Source of the DNA: Jiella avicenniae
GTDB taxonomy: Bacteria; Pseudomonadota; Alphaproteobacteria; Rhizobiales; Rhizobiaceae
Length of the DNA stretch: 64,000 bases
Direction of reading: 5' to 3'
Assembly: GCF_021390325.1 (NCBI RefSeq)
Contig: NZ_JAJUWU010000011.1
Coordinates: 1-64,000 of the forward strand
The notes below the pieces were generated by a model that ran no database searches, was not told the DNA's origin, and saw nothing but the letters and a program-made list of their open reading frames with translations. A program made the translations under genes and the position numbers. The stretch's first letter is position 1; the number at the start of each line of letters is the position of its first letter. Shown in pieces: positions 56,389 to 64,000 of the stretch.

Positions 56389-56403
56389 CGGCAGATCATG
56401 CCG
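56389..56403. promoter_or_regulatory. Candidate Lrp-type operator (site B)
   Basis: CGGCAGATCATGCCG matches site A at 13 of 15 positions and has perfect CGGCA / TGCCG arms. It lies 73 bases before the DAO-type oxidase start. Two sites about 99 bases apart, center to center, suit the cooperative, wrapping binding known for Lrp octamers. Confidence 0.6.
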
Positions 56404-56475
56404 AACCGCCGCGCCGATCGACCGACCCCTCACGCGCCGCCGGGGCTAGATTGCGGCCAGCGTCAGGAGTGAGAC

Positions 56476-57801
56476 ATGCCCGCCCCCTTGGTCACCATCG
56501 CGTCCTCCGGGACTTTGCCCGCGGCAGCCGACGTCGTCGTCGTCGGTGGCGGCATCGTCGGGGTCTGTGCGGCGTATTTCCTGGCGCGGGGCGGCCTGAA
56601 AGTGGCGCTTCTCGAAAAGGGCCGGATCGGCGCCGAGCAGTCGAGCCGGAACTGGGGCTGGTGCCGGCAGCAGAACCGCGATGGCCGCGAACTGCCGATG
56701 GCGACGCAGAGCCTCGCGCTGTGGGAGGAGATCCAGTCCGAACTCGGCCGGGATCTCGGCTTCCGGCGCTGCGGCCTGCTCTATCTCTCCGACGACGAGG
56801 CGGAGATCGCCGGCTGGGCGAAATGGCGCGATTTCGCGGCGGGCGAGGGCGTCGTGACCCACATGCTGGGCGCCGCCGAGGCGGGCGAACGCGGCGCGGC
56901 CACCGGCAAGCCCTGGAAGGGCGGCGTCTTCTCGCCGAGCGACGGCATCGCCGATCCCTCCCGGGCGGCACCGACGATCGCCGGGGGCGTGATCGCCCAT
57001 GGCGGCACGGTCCATCAGTTCTGCGCGGCGCGCGGGCTCGAGACGGAAGCCGGCAGGGTCTCCGCGGTCGTAACCGAAAACGGCACGATCCGAACCCCCC
57101 GGGTCGTGCTCGCCGGCGGCGCCTGGGCGTCGTCCTTCTGCCGGCAGCTCGGCATCGTCTTTCCGCAGTCCTCGGTGCGCTCGTCGATCCTGTCGCTCAT
57201 GCCCGGCGCCAGGACCATTCCCGACGCGCTGCATACGGCAGAGGTGTCGGTGACCCGGCGTGGCGACGGCGGCTGCACGCTGGCCGTTTCCGGCCTGGCG
57301 AGCGTCGACCCGACGTTTCAGCAGCTTCGCTTCGCCCGCAGCTTCCTGCCGATGTTCGCCAAGCGCTGGCGGGTGCTCGCGCCGGGCGATCTCTCGGCGC
57401 TCAAGGCGGGGCACGAGACGCTGCGGCGCTGGGCGCTCGACCGGCCGACGCCGATGGAGAGGATGCGCGCGCTCGATCCGCGGCCTTCCCGAAAAGCGAT
57501 CGAGCTGATCCTCGAACGGGCACGCCGGCTGATTCCCGAGCTGACGTCGATCCCGGTTCAGGCGGCCTGGGCGGGCTATATCGACTCGACGCCGGACGGC
57601 GTGCCGGTCATCGATCCGGCGGCGGGACCGGAGGGCTTTCTGCTCGCGGCCGGCTTTTCCGGCCACGGCTTCGGGATCGGCCCGGGGGCCGGGCGGCTCA
57701 TCGCCGACCTCGTCGCCGGCGATCGGCCGACGCTGCAGCATCGGCACTATGCGCTGTCGCGCTTCGGCCGCGGCGCGTGGGGAGAGGTCTCCGACTTCTG
57801 A
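56476..57801 (+). CDS. FAD-dependent oxidoreductase, D-amino-acid dehydrogenase-like (DAO family)
   Basis: The 441-residue flavoenzyme has ADVVVVGGGIVGVCAAYFLARGGLKVALLEKG for FAD, then RIGAEQSSRNWGWCRQQNRDGRELPM, which is characteristic of a subgroup near D-amino-acid dehydrogenase and N-methyl amino acid oxidases, and the C-terminal GFSGHGFGIGPGAGRLIADLV. It diverges from the Lrp gene and is probably its main target. It would deaminate a D- or N-alkylated amino acid to a keto acid. GGAGTGAGAC precedes the ATG. Confidence 0.9.
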   Translation: MPAPLVTIASSGTLPAAADVVVVGGGIVGVCAAYFLARGGLKVALLEKGRIGAEQSSRNWGWCRQQNRDGRELPMATQSLALWEEIQSELGRDLGFRRCGLLYLSDDEAEIAGWAKWRDFAAGEGVVTHMLGAAEAGERGAATGKPWKGGVFSPSDGIADPSRAAPTIAGGVIAHGGTVHQFCAARGLETEAGRVSAVVTENGTIRTPRVVLAGGAWASSFCRQLGIVFPQSSVRSSILSLMPGARTIPDALHTAEVSVTRRGDGGCTLAVSGLASVDPTFQQLRFARSFLPMFAKRWRVLAPGDLSALKAGHETLRRWALDRPTPMERMRALDPRPSRKAIELILERARRLIPELTSIPVQAAWAGYIDSTPDGVPVIDPAAGPEGFLLAAGFSGHGFGIGPGAGRLIADLVAGDRPTLQHRHYALSRFGRGAWGEVSDF

Positions 57802-57848
57802 TGGACGGGTTCGACGAGCGGCCACGCCGGCGTGCTTTCCCGGCGGCA

Positions 57849-58961
57849 TCAGGCGGCGGCGAAGCGGGCGATGGAGAAGGGCTCGATCGGCGTTTCGGTG
57901 CGGCCGGTGGCGATCAGCTCGGCCATCACGTCGCCGACGCCGGGGCCGAGCTGGAAGCCGTGGCCGCAAAAGCCGAAGGCGTGGAAGAGGCCGGGCGTGG
58001 TCCGGCTCGGTCCCATCACCGGCAGCATGTCGCCGGTATAGCCCTCGCAGCCGGACCACGTCCGGATGACCTGGACCTTGGCGATCGCCGGGCAGAGGCG
58101 CGCGAGTTGCGGCAACTGGGCGAGCGTGTTGGCGGGATCGACCGTGGCGTGGCCGGGATCGAGCGCGACGGCTTCGCGGTTGCCGCCGCCGAAGACGATG
58201 TTGCCCCGTTCCACCTGGCGGAAATAGACGCCTTCCGCCTTCACCCGCGACCAGATGCCGACGACCGGCAGGATGCGGTGGGGCAAAGGCTCGGTCACTC
58301 CCATCTGCGGCCCGCAGGCTTCCAGTGGCACCGGCTCGCCGACGGCTTCGGCGAGCCGGGCGCCCCAGGCACCGGCCGCGTTGAGGACGGCGTCGGTCGC
58401 GACGGTTCCGCGCGCCGTCTCGACCGCTAGGCCCCCGTCGTCCTTGCGGATCGCCATCACCTCGCTCTCCTCGACGACCTCGGCACCGAGGCGAGCGGCG
58501 GCCCTCGCAAAGGCCGGCGCCACCAGCCGCGGATTGGCCGAGCCGTCCTCGGGCGAGAGCGAGGCGCCGATCGCCGCCGGTCCCGCCCAGGGAAAACGGC
58601 TGCGCAGTTCGTTCGGGCCGAGGAGTTCCAGCGACAGGCCGAAGGGCTCCGCGTCGCGGGCGAAGGCCTCCATGTCGGCCATGGCCTCCGCATCGAAGGC
58701 AAGGCGCACGTGGCCCGTCGCGCGGAACTCGACGTCCTCGCCGAGCAGCCCGGCGGCTTCGCCCCAGAGCGCGCGCGAGCGATGCGCCAGCGGCATCTGC
58801 GGCAGATATCGGCCCTGGCGGCGGATATTGCCGAAACTGGCATTGGTCGCGGCGTGGCCGACGCGGCCGCGTTCGAGCAGCGTGACCGCAACGCCCCGCC
58901 GGGCGAGGAAAAACGCCGCCGCCGCGCCCATCAACCCACCGCCGACGATGACGACCCGCAT
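57849..58961 (-). CDS. FAD-dependent oxidoreductase, second DAO-family enzyme
   Basis: The 370-residue flavoenzyme starts MRVVIVGGGLMGAAAAFFLARRGVAVTLLERG and contains RVGHAATNASFGNIRRQGRYLPQMPLA and TWSGCEGYTGDMLPVMGPS with GFCGHGFQLGPGVGDVMAELI at the end. It is related to, but clearly distinct from, the convergent oxidase at 56476. ATG 58959-58961 follows AAAGGAA. It diverges from the LysR gene, which probably controls it. A role in oxidation of an amino acid or cyclic imino acid is likely. Confidence 0.88.
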   Translation of the reverse strand: MRVVIVGGGLMGAAAAFFLARRGVAVTLLERGRVGHAATNASFGNIRRQGRYLPQMPLAHRSRALWGEAAGLLGEDVEFRATGHVRLAFDAEAMADMEAFARDAEPFGLSLELLGPNELRSRFPWAGPAAIGASLSPEDGSANPRLVAPAFARAAARLGAEVVEESEVMAIRKDDGGLAVETARGTVATDAVLNAAGAWGARLAEAVGEPVPLEACGPQMGVTEPLPHRILPVVGIWSRVKAEGVYFRQVERGNIVFGGGNREAVALDPGHATVDPANTLAQLPQLARLCPAIAKVQVIRTWSGCEGYTGDMLPVMGPSRTTPGLFHAFGFCGHGFQLGPGVGDVMAELIATGRTETPIEPFSIARFAAA

Positions 58962-59041
58962 GTGGTTCCTTTCGCTTGGCGTCGAGGCGAAGAGTTTCGG
59001 CCTGGGCGGGCCGGCTGTCCAATCGCACTTGCGGTCATGGT

Positions 59042-59058
59042 CATAAGAGCGCCCTATG
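59042..59058. promoter_or_regulatory. Candidate LysR box (T-N11-A)
   Basis: CATAAGAGCGCCCTATG has arms CATA-G / C-TATG and fits the T-N11-A rule. It lies 21 bases before the LysR start, within the gap to the divergent oxidase, as expected for an autoregulatory site. It also overlaps the alternative ATG at 59056, arguing against that start. Confidence 0.45.
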
Positions 59059-59079
59059 GGCAGGAAGGGAAGGGCTAGG

Positions 59080-59976
59080 ATGCGGGCACGCCAGCTCGAG
59101 GTCTTTTGCGCGGTCATGCGCGCCGGCACGGTGACGGGGGCGGCGAAGGCCCTCAACATATCGCAGCCGGCGCTGAGCCAGGTGCTGCTGCATACCGAGG
59201 ACGAACTGGGCTTTCGCCTGTTCGAGCGGGTGAAGGGCCGGCTCGTGCCGACGCTCGCGGCAGAGGAGCTGCATCCCGAGGCGGAGCAGGTCTTCGCCGG
59301 TCTGGAGGCGCTGCGTCGCCGAACCTTCGACATGAGCAGGGGGCGTGTCGGCCTGGTCCGCCTCGCGGCCTCTCCGCCACCGGCGATCGGCCTGATCCCG
59401 GCCGTGCTGCAGCGGTTTCGCGCCGACCGGCCGGAAGTCACGGTCCGCTCGATGATCGCGCCGGTCGAGTCCCTGGTCGCCATGGTGCTCCGCGGCGACG
59501 CCGAACTCGCCGTCGCCATGGACGACGGCGCCCGGCCGGGGCTCGCCGTCGAAACCCTCGGCCGGGCCGGGATCGTCTGCCTGATGCCGGTCGGCCACGC
59601 CCTTTCGGGCCGCAAGAGCGTCGACATCACCGCCATCGGCGACTTTCCGCTGATCTCCTATCGCCAAGACACGCGCCCGGGCCGCGAACTCGCCCGGATG
59701 ACCGCGGCGGCGGGGCTCGCCTACCGGCCGGACATCGAGATCGACGTCTCGCTCTCGGCCGTGGGCTTCGTTCGGCAGGGGCTCGGCATCGCGCTGGTCG
59801 ACGGTCTTCTGCCGTGGAAACAGTTTTCCGGCGTCGCGGCGTTGCCCTTTGCCGCCGACTTCCACCTGCCCGTCGCGATCCTCACCCGCGCCGACCGGGC
59901 GCTCTCGTCGGCGTCGGCGCATCTGCGCGATCACCTGCTGGCGGTCTGCGCGGCCCATCTCGGCGCCGCCCCATAA
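59080..59976 (+). CDS. LysR-family transcriptional regulator
   Basis: The 298-residue product has an N-terminal winged helix (RQLEVFCAVMRAGTVTGAAKALNISQPALSQVLLHTEDELGFRLFERVKGRLVPT) and a LysR effector domain from about residue 90. The sequence is near the OccR/NocR-type group in its start. ATG 59080 follows AAGGGCTAGG. It lies between the divergent DAO oxidase and the HyuA gene 90 bases downstream, so it probably regulates one or both. Confidence 0.93.
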   Translation: MRARQLEVFCAVMRAGTVTGAAKALNISQPALSQVLLHTEDELGFRLFERVKGRLVPTLAAEELHPEAEQVFAGLEALRRRTFDMSRGRVGLVRLAASPPPAIGLIPAVLQRFRADRPEVTVRSMIAPVESLVAMVLRGDAELAVAMDDGARPGLAVETLGRAGIVCLMPVGHALSGRKSVDITAIGDFPLISYRQDTRPGRELARMTAAAGLAYRPDIEIDVSLSAVGFVRQGLGIALVDGLLPWKQFSGVAALPFAADFHLPVAILTRADRALSSASAHLRDHLLAVCAAHLGAAP

Positions 59977-60066
59977 GCCGGGCTTATTCACCTCGCGCGC
60001 ATCCGACTTAGACGCCGGGGTGAGGCCGGCGGCATGCTGGGCGCACGAAACGAAGAGGCGGTGCCC

Positions 60067-62109
60067 ATGGCCTGGAAGATCGGCGTCGACATCGGCGGAA
60101 CCTTCATCGACTTCTGCGCCCTCGAACAGGAGACGCAGCGGCTGGTCACGCTGAAGGTCCTGACCACGCCGGACGACCCCGGCCGCGAGCTCCTGACCGG
60201 CCTCGACCGCTTGGCCGAGACCGGGGGCGTCGTGCCGGAGGCGATCGAAGCCTTCGTCCACGGGACCACCGTCGGCATCAACACCGTCATCCAGCGCAAG
60301 GGTGCGCGGCTCGCCCTGATCACCAACGCCGGTTTCGAGGACGTGGTCGAACTCGCCCGGTTGCGGCTGCCCGACATGTACTCGCTCTTCTGTGCCCAGC
60401 CCGAGCCCCTGGTGACGCGGGACATGATCTTCGGCATCTCCGGCCGGATGCTCGCCGACGGCAGCCAGGCGGCGGCCATCGACGCGGGCGAACTCGGCCC
60501 GATCGTCGCCGCCGCCCGCGCCAAAGGCGCCGAAGGCTTCATCGTGTCGCTGCTGCATTCCTACGTCGCGCCGGCCCATGAGCGGGCGGTGCGCCAGGAA
60601 CTTCGACGACTGGCGCCGGACCTCTTCGTCTTCGCGTCCTGCGACGTGTGGCCGGTGATCCGCGAATACGAGCGCTCGGTGACGACGATCCTCAACGGCT
60701 ACGTCCACCCGCGGGTGGCCGGCTATCTCGCCGGCCTTCAAGCCGCGCTCGCCTCGCGCCGCATTCCGGCGCGGCCGCTCTTGACCAAGTCGAACGGCGG
60801 GCTGATGAACGCTGCCGAGGGCAAGACCGCCTGCATCAACATGCTGTTGTCGGGCACGGCCTCCGGCGTCATCGGCGCGGCCCATCTCGCGCGTCAGGCG
60901 GGGTTGCGCGACGTCCTGACCCTCGACATCGGCGGCACCTCGGCCGACCTCGCCCTGATCGTCGACGGCGAGCCGCAATTCGGCACCGGCGAGGCGGTCG
61001 GCGAATTCCCGCTCTACATCCCCTCCGTCTCCGTCAGTTCGATCGGCATCGGCGGCGGCTCGATCGCCAGGGTCGACGAATTCGGCGTCCTCAAGGTCGG
61101 ACCGGAAAGCGCCGGTTCCGTGCCCGGGCCGGCATGCTACGGCCGTGGCGGCAACGAGGCGACGATCACCGACGCGATGGCCGTGCTCGGCATCCTCGGC
61201 CAGGCGCCGATGGCCTACGGACAGTTGTCGATCGATCGCGAGTCGGCGCGCGCCGCCGTCGAGCCGCTCGCCCGGCGGCTCTCCCGCAGCGTCGAGGCGG
61301 TGGCCGAGGCGATCCTTGAGGTGGCGGTGTCGGAAATGTTCGTCGAGGCCGAGAAACTCGCTTCGCGCGCCGGCGTCGATCTCCGCGATTTCACGCTGAT
61401 GCCCTTCGGCGGGGGCGGGCCGATGCTCGGCTGTTTCCTCGCCCGCGAGATCGGCGTTTCGCGCATCGTCGCACCGCGCCGGCCGGGCGTCGTCAGCGCG
61501 CTGGGCGGGCTCGTCGCCGATCTCAAGGGCGACTTCATCCGGACGGTGTTTTCCGCCTGCAACGGCGCGGCCATGCCGGCCCTTGCCCGCTGCCTCGACG
61601 AATTGACGGCGGAGGGCGAGGCCTGGTTGCGCGACGGCCAGGGATTTGCCGGGCGGATCCGCACGGAGATCCTGGCCGACATGCGCTATGGCGGCCAGTC
61701 CTTCGAGATCGAGGTGCCGATCGAGCGGCGCTGGATCGAAGGCGGCGACGTCGAAGCGCTCACGGCCGCGTTTCACCGGCGGCATCTCGAGGTCTACGAC
61801 TTCGACGACCCGTCCGGCGCGGTCGAGATCGTCAATCTGCGACTGGTCGCGATCGGCGAGAGCGATCCGGTCGCGTTTCCGGCCGCCCCGATCCACGATC
61901 AGTCGGCCCGGGCGGCGCGCGACGTCGCGGTCTTCCTCGCCGGCGAACGGCAGACCGTCCCGTTGTACCTGCGCGACGACCTTCCGGCGGGCGCGACGTT
62001 TTCAGGACCCGCCGTCGTGTCCCAGGAAGACACGACGCTGGCCATTCCGGCCGGGTTGGCGGCTCGGGTCGACGCCTTCCTCAACATCCATCTCGAAGCG
62101 GCGGAGTGA
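60067..62109 (+). CDS. Hydantoinase/oxoprolinase family protein, HyuA subunit
   Basis: The 680-residue product has WKIGVDIGGTFIDF (phosphate 1 motif of the acetate/sugar kinase-like fold), HGTTVGINTVIQRKGARLALITNAGFEDVVELARL and LTLDIGGTSADLALI. It works with HyuB to open a cyclic amide using ATP: hydantoins, 5-oxoproline analogues or, in relatives, N-methylhydantoin and acetophenone carboxylation. The DIGGTFIDF form differs from the DRGGTFTD of the fused enzyme at 1597. ATG 60067 follows GAAGAGGCGG. HyuB starts 7 bases after the stop. Confidence 0.9.
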   Translation: MAWKIGVDIGGTFIDFCALEQETQRLVTLKVLTTPDDPGRELLTGLDRLAETGGVVPEAIEAFVHGTTVGINTVIQRKGARLALITNAGFEDVVELARLRLPDMYSLFCAQPEPLVTRDMIFGISGRMLADGSQAAAIDAGELGPIVAAARAKGAEGFIVSLLHSYVAPAHERAVRQELRRLAPDLFVFASCDVWPVIREYERSVTTILNGYVHPRVAGYLAGLQAALASRRIPARPLLTKSNGGLMNAAEGKTACINMLLSGTASGVIGAAHLARQAGLRDVLTLDIGGTSADLALIVDGEPQFGTGEAVGEFPLYIPSVSVSSIGIGGGSIARVDEFGVLKVGPESAGSVPGPACYGRGGNEATITDAMAVLGILGQAPMAYGQLSIDRESARAAVEPLARRLSRSVEAVAEAILEVAVSEMFVEAEKLASRAGVDLRDFTLMPFGGGGPMLGCFLAREIGVSRIVAPRRPGVVSALGGLVADLKGDFIRTVFSACNGAAMPALARCLDELTAEGEAWLRDGQGFAGRIRTEILADMRYGGQSFEIEVPIERRWIEGGDVEALTAAFHRRHLEVYDFDDPSGAVEIVNLRLVAIGESDPVAFPAAPIHDQSARAARDVAVFLAGERQTVPLYLRDDLPAGATFSGPAVVSQEDTTLAIPAGLAARVDAFLNIHLEAAE

Positions 62110-62116
62110 TCTTCCC

Positions 62117-64000
62117 ATGTTCGATGCGGTCACCCTGCAGGTCCTCGCCAATCACGGCCGCGCCGCGGCCGAGAACATGGCGCGCACGCTGTTTCGCACG
62201 GCGCATTCGGCCTTCGTCAAGGAAACCCAGGACTTCACGGTGATGCTGCTCGATCCGCAGGGCCGCACCGTCGCCGTCCCGCTGGATCTCGGCGCGACGT
62301 GGTATTCGGGCCTCACCTGTGGCCGGGCGATCGCCATGGTCGACGACTACCGGCCCGGCGACGTCGCCTTCACCAACGATCCCTATAGCGGCTATCTGGC
62401 CACGCATGCGCCGGATACCCACCTGTGGAAGCCGGTGTTTCACGAAGGCGAAATCGTCGCCTGGGCCGCCGGCCACATCCACAACACCGACATGGGCGGC
62501 GCGGTGCCGGCCTCGCTGTCGCGCTCCCTCACCGAGATCCATCAGGAGGGGCTGCGGTTCCCGCCGATGAAGCTGATGCGGGAGGGGGTGTTCGACGAAC
62601 AGATCCTCGCCATCATGACGACCAACGTGCGCAAGCCCGACCTCAACGTCGGCGACATCAAGGCGTTGGTCGGGGCGTTGGCCACCGGCGAGCGGAAGGT
62701 CCTGGCGATGGTCGAGAAGTTCGGCATTTCCGCGTTCCGCGAGGGCCTCGCCGGCCTTCTCGACTATGCCGAGGCGCAGGCGCGCGGCGTTCTCGCGGAC
62801 GTGCCCGACGGGCGCTACGTCTTTTCCGACTATGCCGACGAGGACAGCGTCGAGGGCAATCCCTGCCGGCTCCATCTGACGCTGACGATCGACGGCGACG
62901 AGGCCGTCCTCGACTTCACCGGTTCCGATCCGCAGCTCACCTCCAGCCTCAACGTGCCGTCCGGCGGCGATCCCCGCCACACCATTCTCCTCGTCGGCAT
63001 CTATTACGTGCTCTACACGCTGAAGCCGGGCATCCTCCTGAACCAGGGCCTGACGCGGCCCTTCACCTGCATCGCGCCGGAGGGCACCGTCCTCAACCCG
63101 CAATTCCCGGCCGCCGTCGGCATGCGCAGCCTGACCTGCGCCCGGCTGCGCTCGGTGATCTTCGGCGCCTTCTCCCAGGCCCTGCCGGACAAGATGCCGG
63201 CGGCGCCGGCCGGCAACAACTGCATCGTCAACGTCATGACCACTGACGAGCGGCGCCGGCGCACGGTCATCGCCGCCGTGAACCCCGTGGTCGGCGGCGG
63301 CGGGGCGATGCCGCACCGCGACGGCTCCAACGGCTCTGGAGCCGACGCGGCCTATCTGAAGAACACGCCGATCGAGATCACCGAGGCGGAAACGCCGATC
63401 CAGTTCGTGCGCTACGGCCTGAAGCCCGACAGCGGCGGCGCCGGCCGCTGGCGCGGGGGACTGGCGACCGAGATGGCGTTCAAAGTGTTCGCGCCGGATA
63501 CGCGCATCACCGCCCGCAACCGGGACCGCTCGTTCTTCCGGCCATGGGGAGTGCTCGGCGGGCGTGCGGCAGGCCTGTCGGACATGGTGGTCAATCCGGG
63601 CGCCGCCAACGAACGGCGCCTCGGCAACACCGATGTCGCCGTCCTCGAGCCCGGCGACGTCCTGTCGATCCATTCGGCCGGCGGCGGCGGGCGCGGCGAT
63701 CCCCATGACCGCGAGCCATGGCGCGTCGCCCTCGACGTCGCGCGGGGCAGCGTCGGCGAGACGGCCGCCCGCAACGACTACGGCGTGGTGTTGAGGGACG
63801 GCCGGCTGGACGAGGCCGCGACGACGGCGCTGCGGGCCGGGCGAAAACGGCCGGAGCCGGTGCCGCACTTCCACTACGGCCCCGAGCGCGAGGGCTACGA
63901 ATGCGAGTGGACCGCGGAGGCCTACGACGCGCTGACCGCGATCCTGATGGCCCTGCCGGTGCATTGGCGCTTCTTCGTCAAGACGCAGATCTTCGCCGCG
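62117..64000 (+). CDS. Hydantoinase/oxoprolinase family protein, HyuB subunit (partial, 3' end outside window)
   Basis: 628 codons without a stop are visible. The product starts MFDAVTLQVLANHGRAAAENMARTLFRTAHSAFVKETQDFTVML and contains AGHIHNTDMGGAVPASLS and the late ARNRDRSFFRPWGVLGG and AGGGGRGDPHDRE motifs of HyuB. Most of a normal HyuB (550-650 residues) is present, so little is missing. It is paired with HyuA as the catalytic partner. No palindromic insert is seen at the position interrupted in the fused homologue. Confidence 0.92.
   Translation, partial: MFDAVTLQVLANHGRAAAENMARTLFRTAHSAFVKETQDFTVMLLDPQGRTVAVPLDLGATWYSGLTCGRAIAMVDDYRPGDVAFTNDPYSGYLATHAPDTHLWKPVFHEGEIVAWAAGHIHNTDMGGAVPASLSRSLTEIHQEGLRFPPMKLMREGVFDEQILAIMTTNVRKPDLNVGDIKALVGALATGERKVLAMVEKFGISAFREGLAGLLDYAEAQARGVLADVPDGRYVFSDYADEDSVEGNPCRLHLTLTIDGDEAVLDFTGSDPQLTSSLNVPSGGDPRHTILLVGIYYVLYTLKPGILLNQGLTRPFTCIAPEGTVLNPQFPAAVGMRSLTCARLRSVIFGAFSQALPDKMPAAPAGNNCIVNVMTTDERRRRTVIAAVNPVVGGGGAMPHRDGSNGSGADAAYLKNTPIEITEAETPIQFVRYGLKPDSGGAGRWRGGLATEMAFKVFAPDTRITARNRDRSFFRPWGVLGGRAAGLSDMVVNPGAANERRLGNTDVAVLEPGDVLSIHSAGGGGRGDPHDREPWRVALDVARGSVGETAARNDYGVVLRDGRLDEAATTALRAGRKRPEPVPHFHYGPEREGYECEWTAEAYDALTAILMALPVHWRFFVKTQIFAA

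Overview
The window is very GC-rich, densely packed chromosomal DNA of an alphaproteobacterium, most likely Hyphomicrobiales (Rhizobiales) and perhaps near Aurantimonadaceae. The basis is the core set hisB / DUF2628 / hisH divergent from hslV, an HslV with a short alphaproteobacterial pro-sequence, alphaproteobacterial palindromic repeats, and the style of the transporters and regulators. The genus assignment is a guess. No rRNA, tRNA, CRISPR array, prophage or transposase gene was seen. Most genes have clear family matches; 57 protein-coding entries and two pseudogenes are listed.

Layout. 1-8.5 kb: tail of an unknown gene, a retropepsin-like protease, a MarR-type regulator divergent from a fused HyuA-HyuB 5-oxoprolinase that carries an in-frame palindromic repeat, a secreted Cys-containing protein, an App1-type phosphatase and an isolated sdhB. 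8.8-14 kb: a secreted VWA protein, a small secreted protein, azoreductase with divergent HxlR regulator, an Lrp regulator, and an AT-richer islet holding a decayed Fic gene behind an intact antitoxin-like gene. 14-28 kb: a beta-hydroxyacid dehydrogenase, a chemoreceptor, an amino-acid ABC transporter split by an MBL-fold gene, mobA, a drug-efflux MFS protein, two unrecognised proteins sharing an N-terminal motif, moaA, DUF971, a GST and a YedK/HMCES protein. 28-39.7 kb: a GMC oxidoreductase, a pair of inverted palindromic repeats, a DeoR-MFS operon, an SDR, CYTH and CHAD genes, an M42 peptidase, a partial histidine operon, and hslV without hslU.

40-64 kb is a catabolic region for nitrogen compounds. 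It holds a tartrate-dehydrogenase-like enzyme, a GabD-type aldehyde dehydrogenase, three DAO-type FAD oxidoreductases, two HAD type II proteins, an M20 deacylase, a two-domain GNAT, a class III aminotransferase, a 2-hydroxyacid dehydrogenase, a complete peptide-type ABC importer, Lrp and LysR regulators, and a split HyuA/HyuB pair running off the right edge. A 15-bp dyad close to CGGCAGATTATTCCG occurs twice in the lrp-oxidase intergenic region, once before the HAD-ABC importer operon and, less well conserved, between the divergent HAD-oxidase and M20-aminotransferase operons. My reading is that the local Lrp protein ties these operons into one regulon: import, deacylation or ring opening, oxidative deamination or transamination, and oxidation of the resulting semialdehyde. 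The substrate is not determined by the sequence.
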